NCBI GenBank assembly: GCA_015852425.1
Contig: JAAAIG010000687.1
Location: 1 to 20,914, forward strand
Direction: 5' to 3'
Source: Gryganskiella cystojenkinii
Lineage: Eukaryota; Mortierellomycota; Mortierellomycetes; Mortierellales; Mortierellaceae
DNA: 20,914 bases
Shown here one piece after another: positions 9,701-20,555 of the stretch (its first letter is position 1; every line of letters begins with the position of its first letter). The position numbers and the translations under genes were made by a program. The notes under the pieces were generated by a model, which saw only the letters and a list, made by a program, of their open reading frames with translations, was not told the DNA's origin and searched no databases.

Positions 9701-10529
9701 GAATGAGGCCGAGAAGGAACGCTTGGCTTTCTTGATCTCGGCCGAAGGCGCAGAAGAGTTCAAGAGCCGTGTCGAGGAGACGCTCACACACGCGGATATC
9801 TTGCGCGAGTTCCCCTCGGCTCATCCTTCGGTTCCTCAGCTGATTGCCATGATCCCCGCCATCAAGCCCCGTCATTACTCCATCGCGTCCTCAATGAAGG
9901 CTCACCCCAACTCGGTTCATTTGTTGATCGTGGCTGTCGAGTGGACGGCTCCTTCTGGAAAAGCCCGTTTCGGTCAGTGCACCCGGTACCTGACTTCGTT
10001 GGGTGTCGGCGACAATGTTACCGTCTCGATCAAGCCCTCGGTCATGACTTTGCCTCCTTTGCCCCATCAGCCCGTGATCATGGCCGGTCTCGGTACTGGT
10101 ATGGCTCCTTTCCGTGCTTTTATTCAAGAACGTGCCTGGCAAAAGGCTCAGGGTATCGAGGTCGGACCCATGATTTTGTATTTCGGATCCCGTAACCGTG
10201 CCAACGAATATCTTTATGGTGAGGAATTGGAAGCCTACCATGCCGATGGTCTCTTGACCCACTTGCGGTTGGCGTTCTCGCGTGACCAAAAGGAAAAGAT
10301 TTATATCCAGCACAAGATGAACGAGGATGGAGCGTTGTTGCACAAGTACCTGTTGGATCCTTCCCTCAGCGGTCACTTCTACCTCTGCGGACCAACGTGG
10401 CCCGCGGGAGATGTGAAGGATGCGATTGTGCAGAGTTTCATGGATGGCGAGCAGTGTGCTGCGATCGATGCCAACAGGATCGTGAACAAGTTGAAGGAGG
10501 AGGAGCGGTATGTGTTGGAGGTGTACTAA
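6761..10529 (+). CDS. MET10: Sulfite reductase (NADPH) flavoprotein/alpha subunit, MET10 type, two exons
   Basis: Model: 6761-8080 joined to 8187-10529 (106-nt GT-AG intron), 1220 residues. With the haem/siroheme beta subunit, this protein passes electrons from NADPH to reduce sulfite to sulfide in cytosolic sulfate assimilation. Residues from about 186 (VEHVAYALSDLVFVYPSTS) to about 600 form the pyruvate-ferredoxin-oxidoreductase-like N-terminal region of fungal alpha subunits, which lack the bacterial flavodoxin domain. The cytochrome-P450-reductase-like FAD part starts near residue 836 (ENRRLTPTTYDRNVFHLEFD). It has the FAD motif KPRHYSIASS at about 1000-1009, the NADPH motifs GLGTGMAPFRAF (about 1074) and GSRNRANEYLYGEELE (about 1108), and FYLCGPTWP. 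The protein ends in RYVLEVY with the expected terminal aromatic residue. It is longer than yeast Met10 (about 1035 aa), owing mainly to an N-terminal extension of about 165-185 residues that is helical, then Thr-rich (VKTTVTTITTTTKT). An AATAAA lies at 10573-10578. Confidence 0.95.
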
Positions 10530-10572
10530 AAGACTATTACTTTTGTATTTGCATTGTGCAGCATTTCTTATC

Positions 10573-10578
10573 AATAAA
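10573..10578 (+). terminator. Candidate polyadenylation signal of MET10-type gene
   Basis: AATAAA occurs 44 bases after the stop codon in an AT-rich stretch, the usual place for a eukaryotic poly(A) signal. The next gene starts at 10762, so the intergenic spacer is only 232 bp. Confidence 0.5.
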
Positions 10579-10761
10579 AAGTCATTTTCGCAACAACTGC
10601 TTTTGGATACGGAAAAAAAAACTGTTCCTGAACCAACAGGATCGTGTTGACAGTCACTTTTTTTTTTTGTTTCTTTCCTTTCTGCTCCGAAGCTTATTTT
10701 TGGCCATGTCCATTCCTTGCATTCATATTCCTCTCCCTCGAGAACAACTTGAAACACCCTG

Positions 10762-13700
10762 ATGAATTCTGTCCGAGCAGGGAACCAGGTCGCCTTGTCA
10801 TTACTCGGTCTAGCCTCAGTTGCCAGGTCGGCCGCTCTTGCCTCAAGGACACCAGTCACCAGGACCGCATGGCGATCCCTTCCTCGGTGCTCACCCTCGA
10901 CATGCAACCTCTCAAGGACATTCGCCTCAACACCAACCTCACGGACTAATGAAGCGCTGCAAAAGGAGCTTCTGAATGGCGTCACTTTTGGTACGAGAAA
11001 ACATGCAGAAGTAGTCTGATTCAACGCAAAAAAACAACGGATGGATTTGATCCGAGGTTGTTCGTCAGACCAACGCTATTTTTTTTCTTTACTTCTCGAT
11101 CCGCCTCTCCTCAATAGGCAGCTTTCCCACGAGGACACACAAGTGCGGAGAGCTCTCAAAGGCAAACGTTGGACAAAAGGTCGTCTTGACAGGATGGGCA
11201 CAAAAGATCAGGTAAGTTTATACCTTTCAAATACTAAATCCTCGCCGATCTGTCCGCGCACTCAATTTTCTCCGTTTTTTGTTGTGAACCTTCTGTCCCT
11301 TAGAAAATTCTCGGATGATTTGATCTTTTTGCCTATGCGGGATTCTTCAGGGATGATTCAGTTGGTTATTAACGGATCTGAGAAGGGCAGTGACAGGATA
11401 CGACAACAGCTGAGCGAGATCACACAGGAGAGTGTCCTCTGTATCGAAGGTCGTGTGATCGAACGAGATGCCAGGGCCGTGAACCCGAAATTGGCGACGG
11501 GCGAGATCGAGATCACGTTGTCCTCGGTCACCGTCTTGAACAAGACCCACAAGCCTCTTCCTTTCCAACCGTCAAATTCATCCGATGTAAGGTCTTATTG
11601 CGTGTCTAAGAATAATTTATGTCGTGGCGGAGAAAACACATCATCGACTCAACCAATTTCATTATTGCCTTTTTCTGTCTCTAGGTCAATGAAGAAGTCC
11701 GGTTAAAGTATCGTTGCTTGGATCTACGTGGCGAGAAACTTCAGAGGAACTTGAGAAACCGATCACTAGCAGCTTGGGTTATTCGGGACTACCTTGTGAA
11801 GCAAGATTTCGTCGAGGTTGAGACACCAATGTTATTCAAGTCGACACCGGAGGGTGCCCGTGAGTTTGTGGTGCCAACGCGAAACGCAGACGCCTTTTAT
11901 GCGCTTCCTCAGAGTCCGCAGCAGGTAGCCTCAATGATGCCATGAACAGGGACACAGTGATTTCGTCTCAAGGCAAGGATATATCCAATCGAGTTTGCTA
12001 ACGGATGACATTCTTTTTTCACTTTCGGGATCGAATAGTATAAACAACTACTCATGTCCAGTGGAATCGACCGATACTTCCAAATCGCGAAATGCTTCCG
12101 TGATGAGGACAACAGAGCGGATCGCCAACCAGAGTTTACGCAAGTCGATCTCGAGGTCTCATTTGGATCCGCCCAGGATATTCAGAACTTAGTCGAAGGT
12201 CTCGTACGGTCTGTTTGGAAGAAACTCAAGAATGTGGATCCTTATGACGGCGCGACCTTCCCCAGGATGAACTACCAGGTTGCGATGTCCAAGGTAAAAA
12301 AAAGTGATGACTTTAAATTTTCCAGGGATTTTTGTTTTGATGTTAGCCTTGAATACTGACCCGAGAATTTTTTTGCTCCGCGCTGTTGCCACCGAAAATA
12401 TAGTACGGATCAGACAAGCCAGATACGCGTTTTGACTTGGAGGTAGGCCTCATCGTAAAGAAGAACCGTTCAAACGTGAAAGTGTGTATGAATACTTACA
12501 TCCTCTTTCCTCCTTTTTTTTAATCCCTGACTTAGATCCAACACCTTCATGACCTAGCAAACGGTGATGTCTTGGAGGCGATTGTGTTGAAGCATGACTC
12601 CAAGCCATCAGATTCGGATATCAAGCGGATAACCAGGGTCGATACCAAAGTCAGTCTGAAAGTCTGAATTGACCAAAAAGGAGATGAATCGTTGTACTCT
12701 AAGTCGAAGATCTAACCCTCATGTGCACATATATCTCACTTATGCCTTGTAGATCTTCCCCGTGGTCAAAATCTCAGACAAGAACCATTCGTCTTGGATC
12801 CACAAACTTCCATACTCGAGCCAGTTGGAGGGATCGTTGGATATTAACGAAATTAACCACAGATTGGACCTTCAACCGGGCGATACTCTGATCCTTAACA
12901 GTCGACCCTCGTTTTTGTCGGTAAGACCTTACGATTCGATTAAACAATGCGGAGCAAAAGAATATCTAGGAGCAGGGTGTGAGTGTCGCCTGTTTATTCG
13001 AGTTTAACATTGGAGACTTTGTTGTTATAGGGAGGTCAAACGGCCATGGGAAAAGTCAGGCTGGAACTCGCTAGTACGATGCAAGCTAAAGGTAACAAAC
13101 AAGAGCCTAATACTTTTGTGCGAATATTGGCTTGTTCGAAAATAGCGGATAGAAGTTGGGAATACCAGAGCCTATTATGCTAACAATCGTCTCATCTTTC
13201 TCCCCACTGTTTTTATTCAGGCCTGCTGGACATTCCATCGAACCAGTACAACTTTTTGTGGGTCGAAGGGTTTCCTTTGTTTTCACCGGAAGAAAACCCG
13301 ACCAAGCCGCAGGATAGACTCGCAGCGACCCATCATCCGTTCACAGCGCCAGTCGCAGAGGATTTACCCCTCTTATTCTCTGCTCCCGAAAAGGTCCGGG
13401 GACAACATTATGACCTGGTCTTGAACGGATGTGAAATTGGTGGCGGTTCGATTCGTATTCACTCGCCAAAACTCCAAACATTTGTCTTTGAGAAGATCTT
13501 GAAGGTAAACAAAAGCAAGAATAGATAGACGGTGTTCTTTGCGATTTTGCTATCTTAATGCGGCAGGAAGAGGGATAATGGATATCTACATGCCAGGACG
13601 GTAAATGAGCCTATGACTGACAACCATAAAAAAACCTCTGAATCTTTTTTCTCCTCGTAGATGTCACCTGAGGAAAGCGGTCGGTTCTCTCATTTGGTCG

Positions 13701-13906
13701 ATGCGCTCTCGTTCGGGTGCCCACCTCATGGAGGATTGGCTCTGGGTTTCGATCGATTGATGGCTATTCTATGTGATACACCTTCGATTCGGGATGTGAT
13801 TGCGTTCCCAAAATCGGCCTCGGGTCGAGATCTTGTTGTTGGTAGTCCCTCAGCTTTGACGGACAGCCAACTAAGCGATTACAAGATCCAGGTTGTGAAA
13901 GCATAA
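10762..13906 (+). CDS. MSD1: Aspartyl-tRNA synthetase, bacterial-type, probably mitochondrial; eleven exons
   Basis: Model: 10762-10990, 11118-11211, 11304-11586, 11685-11924, 12039-12293, 12404-12442, 12536-12649, 12753-12920, 13031-13091, 13221-13504, 13661-13906; 2013 nt, 670 residues, phases consistent. It charges tRNA-Asp. The Arg/Ser/Thr-rich leader with hardly any acidic residues (about 1-60) fits mitochondrial import. The anticodon-binding OB fold begins with RTHKCGELS and [11 protein letters not shown] and continues [14 protein letters not shown]. Class II motif 1 is [31 protein letters not shown] and motif 2 [18 protein letters not shown] follow (FRDED at 302-306). [13 protein letters not shown] marks the bacterial-type insertion region, then [13 protein letters not shown] and motif 3 [13 protein letters not shown] (GFDR at about 618-621). 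Length is close to yeast Msd1 (about 658). Exon 6 encodes just 13 residues. Intron 7 uses a weaker GTCAGT donor. Codon use is less biased than in the MET10 and SQR genes. Confidence 0.93.
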
Positions 13907-15320
13907 ATAGAAGGGACGGATCAAGAAAGTTATTGCGCCAATCCAAGCGGACACGCCACATGGCAGCGGCGTCCCTCTGAGCGCTTAGAAGGATCTTCCG
14001 AGAGTGGACCATTAAACCGCAACTGATAGACACATGCCCCAAAGAAAACGAATAGATCATTAGAAACGTGATTGCAAAAAAACCTTATTTGATCCCTTCA
14101 CATTCCGTTCCTTTCCCCGGAGAGACAGAGAGGAGAGAGACTCTCTTTTTTTACTTTGCATGGACATGACACAGGGCCATCGAAATAACCATGACACGGT
14201 TATCCGACAGCAAACTTGTTCACAAAAAAAAAGTAGAGCTGGATCTGTAAAAGCAGTCACAGGGACTCGAGTTCAAGACCTTATTTATGGTTTTAATTCA
14301 ATAAGTGATCGGTGCTATTCAATCCCAATATTTGAAGATAGGCAATTGTTGTTCGGATTCTGGCGGAAGAGAAAAGAAGAGGGGCTCAGTTGTCATTACA
14401 ACAAAAAAAAAGGGTCCAACACACACGATTCAATTCCAATGTTTCTGAAAAAGTGATAGGTTGTTGCAAACGGCGAGTTCAAAGTGAACACACGAGGATT
14501 CGCCCAATCTGCAGTGTCTGCAGTAAAAAGATGTAGTCTAGTCCATGGGTAGGATTGACAACAAGGGTTCCTCGTGCGTGATATTCTGCTAGTAAAATGA
14601 TGACAATTTAGAAAAATAAAAAGAAAAGCTCGGAGCGAGCGATTTTCGCTATCTCTAGAAAAAAAAAAAAAAAAAGTCCTCACACTCGCTCAAGGTCATA
14701 CCTAAAAATTGAACCAACAACCATGGTTCGAGCGTTTGCCAATGAGAGATTTTCTATTGGGGGCTGTGGGCGCTGCATGGAATGGACTTTTGGAAGAATT
14801 GATGAGGGACTTTTTTTCTTTAGCTCGATGCTGTTGTTGGGGACAGTGAGGCTGACAAAAGAGAGAGAAACAAGACCGTGGATGGGTGTAATGTAGGGAC
14901 AGACCAAAAAAAAAGAAAAAAAATTGAAATGGACATTGTTTGACGCCAGTGAGGCGAACAAGGAAAATGCTGCGAGGCGTCTCTCCATCATTATTTCCGA
15001 TGCGCGTTTTGTTTGTTGTGGTTTGGCTCAACCAAACCCTCGGAGCATCAACAGCAAAGCAATTTTTTGTTCAGTTCAATCACACGAGGAAATCAAAGAT
15101 GGGCAAGCCCACCATTTTTTAATCGATAATGAGGACGAGAGCGTGAAAATAGGGTGAGGAAGGGATAGGATTCGACAAGGGTGAGATCGAAACAAAAAAA
15201 CAAACAAATCCGGCACATGTAGGATGGAAAATGAGACGCATTTTTATTGTTGCTCCGGGGATAGCCAAAGCAAAACCTTTCTTTTGTTCTGGCTCCGAGC
15301 TGTTGCAAATCCCATTTGGT
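13907..15320. other. Intergenic region, no recognised gene
   Basis: About 1.4 kb between the AspRS stop and the kinase promoter. It contains numerous A-runs (for example 14228-14237, about 14400-14411 and a 16-17-base run near 14659-14675) and T-runs. Open frames are short and of low complexity, and I recognise no protein family, tRNA or other RNA. A small perfect inverted repeat, GTTCA-AAG-TGAAC, lies at about 14477-14489, probably chance. Confidence 0.5.
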
Positions 15321-15328
15321 TCCGTTCC

Positions 15329-15336
15329 TATAAGTA
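15329..15336 (+). promoter_or_regulatory. Candidate TATA box of the kinase gene
   Basis: TATAAGTA follows TCCGTTCC and directly precedes the start of a pyrimidine-rich tract. If used, it would give a 5' leader of about 450 nt before the ATG at 15811. The position is plausible, but transcription was not tested. Confidence 0.3.
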
Positions 15337-15339
15337 GGA

Positions 15340-15810
15340 TTGTCTCTCTTTCTTTCTTCCCTTCTTTTTTTCTTTCTTCATCTTTTCATCTCTCTCTTGC
15401 TCAACCTCGTTCTTGCTTGTTCTTGCTCGTTTTCGCAAAGCCTTTCGTTCTTCATCATCAATATCTTTCTCGACGTATCTCTTTTTTTCTGCTCTTTTAC
15501 TGCAACATCATATCTCGTCATTTCTCCTTCTCACTCCCATTTTCCTGCAACAAGAAACACGTCCACCCCTGCCCACTTAAACACCCGTTTACAAAAACCA
15601 ACGCATCTTTCTTTACTCTTCTTCACCACTCTCCTCTCCTCCTCCGCTTTTTTATTTTCTCTATGCATATTTTGATCCTCACTCCAAGCAAACACCTGTT
15701 TCTGCCCTTGTCCTCTTCAATATCCTTGTCCTTTACATCTTTTTCCAGGATCTGAACGCTACCACCGCCACCCAAACAAGCCCCTGTCCATCCCTTTCTT
15801 TTATACCTCA
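15340..15810 (+). promoter_or_regulatory. CT-rich promoter/5' leader of the kinase gene
   Basis: Roughly 460 bases dominated by T and C (repeated CTTTCTTC, TCTCTC and CTCCTCC blocks), with no ATG-initiated gene that I can support, running to the kinase start. It has the same character as the leaders of the MET10-type and SQR genes, but is much longer. Confidence 0.5.
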
Positions 15811-17733
15811 ATGGCCGCCATGTCTATAGCTTTGCCCCCCTCGTTATATAACCCGGAACTCGAGTTTAAGTACGACTTGATCTTGTCGCCCTCGTCTCCT
15901 CCTCGTTCCTCAACTTTCCCTTCGCTCAGCACTCCCAACAGTCCCGACAGTCTCTTTTCTCAACCAATCTCTACCTTCCAGGGACCAACGTCGTCGGCGA
16001 CTCTTGCTCAAACTACTCTTCGGAAAGCTATACTTCAACAACAGCTTCAGATGGGGTTTCCTCCACAGCAACACCTGCCCACAAAACGTTACCAACACCC
16101 TTTCCTCCATGAGATCCACACGGCCAGTCTTCACAAGAAGACCCAATCGACTCAGCTTGCTGGCAAACTGGAGGATATCATGTCGAACCCTCTGTTGATC
16201 GCTCCCTTGCAAGAGCAGAATCAGTTCCATCGCCAGAGACTAAACTCGTTCACAGCGCCTTCGTCACCAACGAGTTTGAGTCAGGATTATGTGTACACTG
16301 CTCCCTGTGAACACCACCCTTCCAAGGGTCAGACCGACTACCTCGTCAACGACATGTTCCCCAAGCTTACAGTAAGTTTTCTTTTTTTTTTCTTTTTTCC
16401 TTTTCCTTTTCTTATTTATTCATTCCTTTTTGCACCCGCATTGTTCTTCCTTTCCCATTCACTCATTGATCAAGAAGGAGTCAGAGCAAACTCAAAAAAA
16501 AAAAAAAGGAATCCAAACCCAGCACAATTTGTGCGGGGGAGAAGGCCTATCTTTGTTTGTTGTTTGATTCGCTCTCTGTTCAATTGTCGGCGAATCATTC
16601 TATTTTTCGAACAGATGTTTAGATAGAGAACGCGACACTCTCCTTCTAATTTTTAAGGGGTTTCGTTCCTCTGTCCCACCCAATCCGATCTCACATGTCT
16701 ATCTTGGCTTGGCTCACGTACAAACCATACCGTTGTGCCCCGTTTGCAATTATGGTTCATTTCTCTAACCGCACAGCCCCAATTTTATGTCATCAATCAA
16801 TATTAGCATGACCTCTCCACAATCGAATTTGGTATCCGTATCGCTGACTTCATGCCCCTGGCCTTCAAGACCGTCCCCGTGGCCGGTTTGGCGGAGAAGG
16901 AACTCCAGCTCTTGCATGACCTCGGTGATCTCCCCAACGTGATTCAACTCCAAGACTCGTTTGTCAACGACTCTGGTGATACCGTCCTGGTCTTGCCCAT
17001 GCTCAAAAAATTTGATGTCCAGGCCGTCAACAACAGTCTCTGTCAGGTTCGCAAAGCCATTCGTCAGGTCCTCACGGGTCTGGCTGCGGTACATGCCAAG
17101 AACATTGTTCATCTTGATATCAACCCATCCAACTTGATGGTCACCCATACCAAGAAGGATGTGGTCATTATCGATTTCGGTCTTTCCATGACCGTGGATC
17201 GTTCCTGTTCTTCCTCGTCGAGTCCTCAGGTTCCCGCATGTGGTACTACCGGTTACATTGCCCCCGAGATCCTTCAGCCCCACTTCTATGAGGCCCATGA
17301 TCCCACAATTGCCGACCTTTATTCGCTCGGTATCGTTCTTGGTCAGATGTTGGAACCCTATATTCCCGATTGTGATCTTCACTATTTCGGATCCAAGTAC
17401 CTCTCGGTCGAGAACACGAACCAGACCGTGGCTCATCTCAAAGAGTTTATCGCCCAGGGTGCCCAATACCCTCTTGTCCTTGTTCAGGCTGCTGATCTCT
17501 TGCGATCTATGCTCGAAGAGAACCCTAAGGACCGTTGCAAGTCTGCTCAGGATCTTTTGGATTCGCATCCGTTCTTGATGCGCTCACTTTCTACCCCCTG
17601 TGAGGAGGCCGGTGCGGTCGCGGTTGAGGCAACGTTGATGCTTTGCGACTGGCTTTGCCGTGTTCAAGAGATCAAGTATCAAAAGTATCTCTTTCAAGAA
17701 AAGAATGGATGTGAGATCTACCGATACCGTTAA
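15811..17733 (+). CDS. Atypical serine/threonine protein kinase-domain protein, two exons
   Basis: Model: 15811-16371 joined to 16807-17733, phase 0, 495 residues. The N-terminal 187 residues (exon 1) are Ser/Pro/Gln-rich, with several SP/TP sites such as LSPSSPPRSS and STPNSPDS, and look disordered. The kinase domain is in exon 2: PLAFKT with candidate ATP-binding Lys208; IVHLDINPSNLMV at about 286-298 with the catalytic Asp291; the DFG motif in VIIDFGLSM (310-312); GTTGYIAPEIL (APE at 339-341); DLYSLGIVLGQML; and NPKDRC near 430. The catalytic loop reads HLD where most kinases have HRD. No glycine-rich GxGxxG loop is visible before Lys208 (the sequence there is STIEFGIRIADFM). The activation segment includes a Ser-rich insert (SCSSSSSPQ). 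The 435-nt intron, the longest in the window, stays open in frame for 84 codons. There is faint resemblance to Cdc7-like kinases; the subfamily is not assigned. Confidence 0.85.
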
Positions 17734-18174
17734 AAAGAAACACGCACTCCTGTTCCCATCTTCCCTCTCCCAAACTTTGTACAGAATATTACCTGCCCCC
17801 ACTACCCTCGTTACCCATTACCCATTGTATTTCTACCTCATCTGCCTTTAAAACAAAAAATTAATGTACCAAATTGCCATAATAGAATCTTTTTTCCCCC
17901 TCTCAAACTCTTGAGCAATGATTGTTTTAGTTGACATGATGGATAGATAGAATGAATGAATGAATGAAAGAAAAAAAAAGATCAAAAAATTGATCAGCAA
18001 GATATGAATCTCTAAATCACGCAATCTGTGATCATCGCGAGAATCCACAAAACACAAAAATTGATGGCGTTTTTTTCACCAGACGACAGTCCCCAAGGAA
18101 TCACGACATCGCCACATCGCCCTACGGTCAATCCCCCTTTTTGATTTCCCCCTTAGCCTCCAACGGATTTGCAG
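17734..18174. other. Intergenic region between kinase and SQR genes
   Basis: This holds the kinase 3' end and the distal SQR promoter. A short tetranucleotide repeat of GAAT/AATG type sits at about 17950-17970, followed by an A-run. I see no CACGTG box between the kinase stop and the SQR start, and no gene. Confidence 0.5.
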
Positions 18175-18312
18175 CTTGTTTCTCTCCCACACTCTTCTTT
18201 TCCCTGTCCTCCCTCTTAATTCCTTCATTCTTTTCTTCATTCTCTTCCTTCTTCTCCACATTTCTTTTCTCTCTCCCCTCCTCTCTTCACATTCTCATTC
18301 AGCAAGCGCGCG
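18175..18312 (+). promoter_or_regulatory. Pyrimidine-rich leader of the SQR gene
   Basis: About 125 bases of near-continuous C/T (TTCTTTTCCCTGTCCTCC and CTCTCCCCTCCTCTC type blocks) end just before AGCAAGCGCGCG and the ATG at 18313. Its composition and position closely match the MET10-type leader. Confidence 0.5.
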
Positions 18313-20413
18313 ATGTCATTCACCACTCTTGCCTCTGCTGCCCGCGTCGGCACCAAAAACTCAGCTTTCCAGACTAAGCGCTTCTTGGCTCAGGTTGCTA
18401 CCTCCACCCCTAAGGCTTCGAGCTACAAAGTCGTTGTTGTCGGTGAGGAACATCGAGCCAAGACTTACTTCAGAACCAGGGCTATTTTTCTGGATAGGCT
18501 TATTCGACCCCTGATTGTTATGCTGATGATATTTGTTTTTTTTTTGTTTCTCGTTTTCCTTTCCTAGGTGGTGGTTCTGCTGGACTCTCAGTTGCATCGA
18601 CTCTTGCCGAAACTCTTGGAAACAATGCCGTCGCTGTTGTCGAGCCCTCGGATGTTCACTACGTAAGAAATTTTGTGCCGAAGAAAACAAGTCGAAAAAA
18701 AAACGATGGATCCTCGAAAGCGAACGGAAACGTGTCTAATGTCATATCATATTATATGATTTTTCTTGTCCATCAATGATATTAGTACCAACCTCTCTGG
18801 ACTTTTGTCGGCAGTGGACTCAAGACCTTTGACGAGTCCAAGATGGCGATGAAGGATGTTATGCCCGAGAAAGCTCAGTGGATCAAGGACTCTGTTGCCT
18901 CTTTCAACCCTGGCAAGAACACTGTTACCCTTGCCAATGGTGAATCGGTAGAGTATAGTCTGACAAGCACTGATTCAGGAGGGAGAGAGAAAAGAGTATT
19001 GTGAGGACGAGGGAAGGATCGGCACCCTTTCCAGATATGAAAGGGCCTCCATTGGCCCCATGGGCGCGAAACGAAACTTTGTCAACAAATTTGGCGGAGT
19101 GGAAGACTGACGGGAAATGACGGACTACGCAATTGGCAAATGTTTACCTTTATTTTTTTCCCATTCGCTTTCTCTTGGCTCCTTTAGATCTCGTACGACT
19201 ACCTTGTCGTTGCAGCTGGTGTAAGTAGTAGCTATTATCTCCACGAAGACTGATATTCGGATACACGATCAATGTCATCATTTTTTTACTACCTTTCGTT
19301 TGTCACAGCGGAAAATACTGACACTCTCCTCTCAAAAACGACAACGAAACCTTCTTTGAATGCAAATAGATTCAATCCAATTGGGGAAAGATTAAAAACT
19401 TGTCAGAGACCTTGGGCAAGAACGGCGTCACCTCCAACTATTCCGCCCAATCAGTTCAAAAAACGGACGAGTTTATCAAGTCCTTTAAGGGTGGTAATGC
19501 CATCTTCACCATGCCCTCGACCCCTATCAAGTGTGCCGGCGCCCCCCAAAAGATCATGTACCTGGCGGAGGAACAATGGCGCAAGGCTGGCCTCCGAGCC
19601 AAGACCAACATCAACTATTGCACGGGTATCGGCAAGATCTTTGCGATTGACAAGTACGCGAACCAGTTGCTCCGCATCTGCAAGGAACGTGACCTCAACA
19701 TCAACTATTTCACAGACTTGACGGAGATCAAGCCCGATTCCAAGGAGGCCGTGTTCAACATTCTTGGAGGCGAGGCCAAGGGCACAACGTTGACTTTGCC
19801 CTACGATTTCTTGCATGTCACCCCTCCCATGAGCGCACCCGATTTCATCAAGGCCTCCCCCATCTCGAACGCTGACGGATGGGTTGATGTTGATAAAGAG
19901 ACCCTTCGTCATAACAAATTCTCCAACATCTATGGATTGGGCGACTGCTCGAGCTTGCCGACATCCAAGACAGCAGCAGCGATTACAGCTCAAAGTGCGG
20001 TCGTGAAGAACAACTTGTTGGGCGATATCTTCGGCGAGAACGAGACGATCAAGTACGATGGATACACCAGTTGCCCAGTAAGTAAAACCAGGATCATGAA
20101 CAATACTTTAATCAGTATCCTCTCTCAAAATATTGTTGTTGGTACCTGCAAACACCCCACTGACTCTTGGTTTGTTTTTTCCCTCTCTCTCTCGCTCACA
20201 CAGTTGATCACTGGATCTGACAAGTTGATTCTGGCCGAGTTCAGTGGATACTCTGGAAAGCCCCAGGAGACTTTCCCATTTGATCAATCCAAGGAGCGCC
20301 TCTCGACCTACCTCTTGACCAAGGAGATCATCCCCGATATCTACTGGAAGAGAATGCTCAAGGGTACCTGGGATGGACCTGCCAAATACCGCAAGTTCTT
20401 TGGAGCCGCTTAA
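18313..20413 (+). CDS. SQR: Sulfide:quinone oxidoreductase, mitochondrial, six exons
   Basis: Model: 18313-18442, 18568-18662, 18786-18947, 19188-19220, 19370-20077, 20204-20413; 1338 nt, 445 residues, the usual length for mitochondrial SQR. This FAD enzyme oxidises sulfide, passes electrons to ubiquinone and yields a persulfide. The leader is basic and Ser/Thr/Ala-rich with no acidic residue before about residue 40 (MSFTTLASAARVGTKNSAF), fitting mitochondrial import. The FAD-binding VVVVGGGSAGLSVAS (GGGSAG at 44-49) spans intron 1. HYYQPLWTFVGSGL, YDYLVVAAGIQ and YGLGDCSSLP (second FAD contact, about 328-335) follow. The redox-active cysteines are Cys195 in KCAGAPQKIMYL and Cys375 in YTSCPLITG, as in human SQOR. 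Cys375 is one codon before the end of exon 5. Exon 4 encodes just 11 residues; intron 3 has a weak GTAGAG donor. It converges on the MET2-type gene with 142 bp between stop codons. Confidence 0.95.
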
Positions 20414-20555
20414 ATTATATCAATCAAAAAACTTCGCATTCTGTCCGTTTACTTTTTTCACGCATCTACGATCCCAGAAAATATATCATGTTTTCAATTT
20501 GATTTTATGATGCAAACAGAAAAGAGTTTAGAAATGTTGTTTGGAAACGATAAAA

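Noticed and set aside
9891..11024. A 377-codon minus-strand open frame
   Set aside because: It lies antisense to the 3' part of the MET10-type gene and the first exon of the AspRS gene. Both plus-strand genes carry clear family motifs. The antisense product has no recognisable domain and mirrors the plus-strand codon bias.
13505..13660. Possible extra exon in the 156-nt last intron of the AspRS gene
   Set aside because: Joining 13504 directly to 13661 keeps phase and gives the expected spacing between the GGGSIRIH block and motif 3. The interior shows no synthetase-like sequence.
14262..14275. T-loop-like GAGTTCAAGACC sequence suggesting a tRNA
   Set aside because: No matching acceptor stem, D arm or anticodon arm could be folded around it.
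15231..15755. 174-codon Phe/Ser-rich plus-strand frame upstream of the kinase
   Set aside because: It is low-complexity translation of the CT-rich leader; it lacks any domain, and two frames are equally open.
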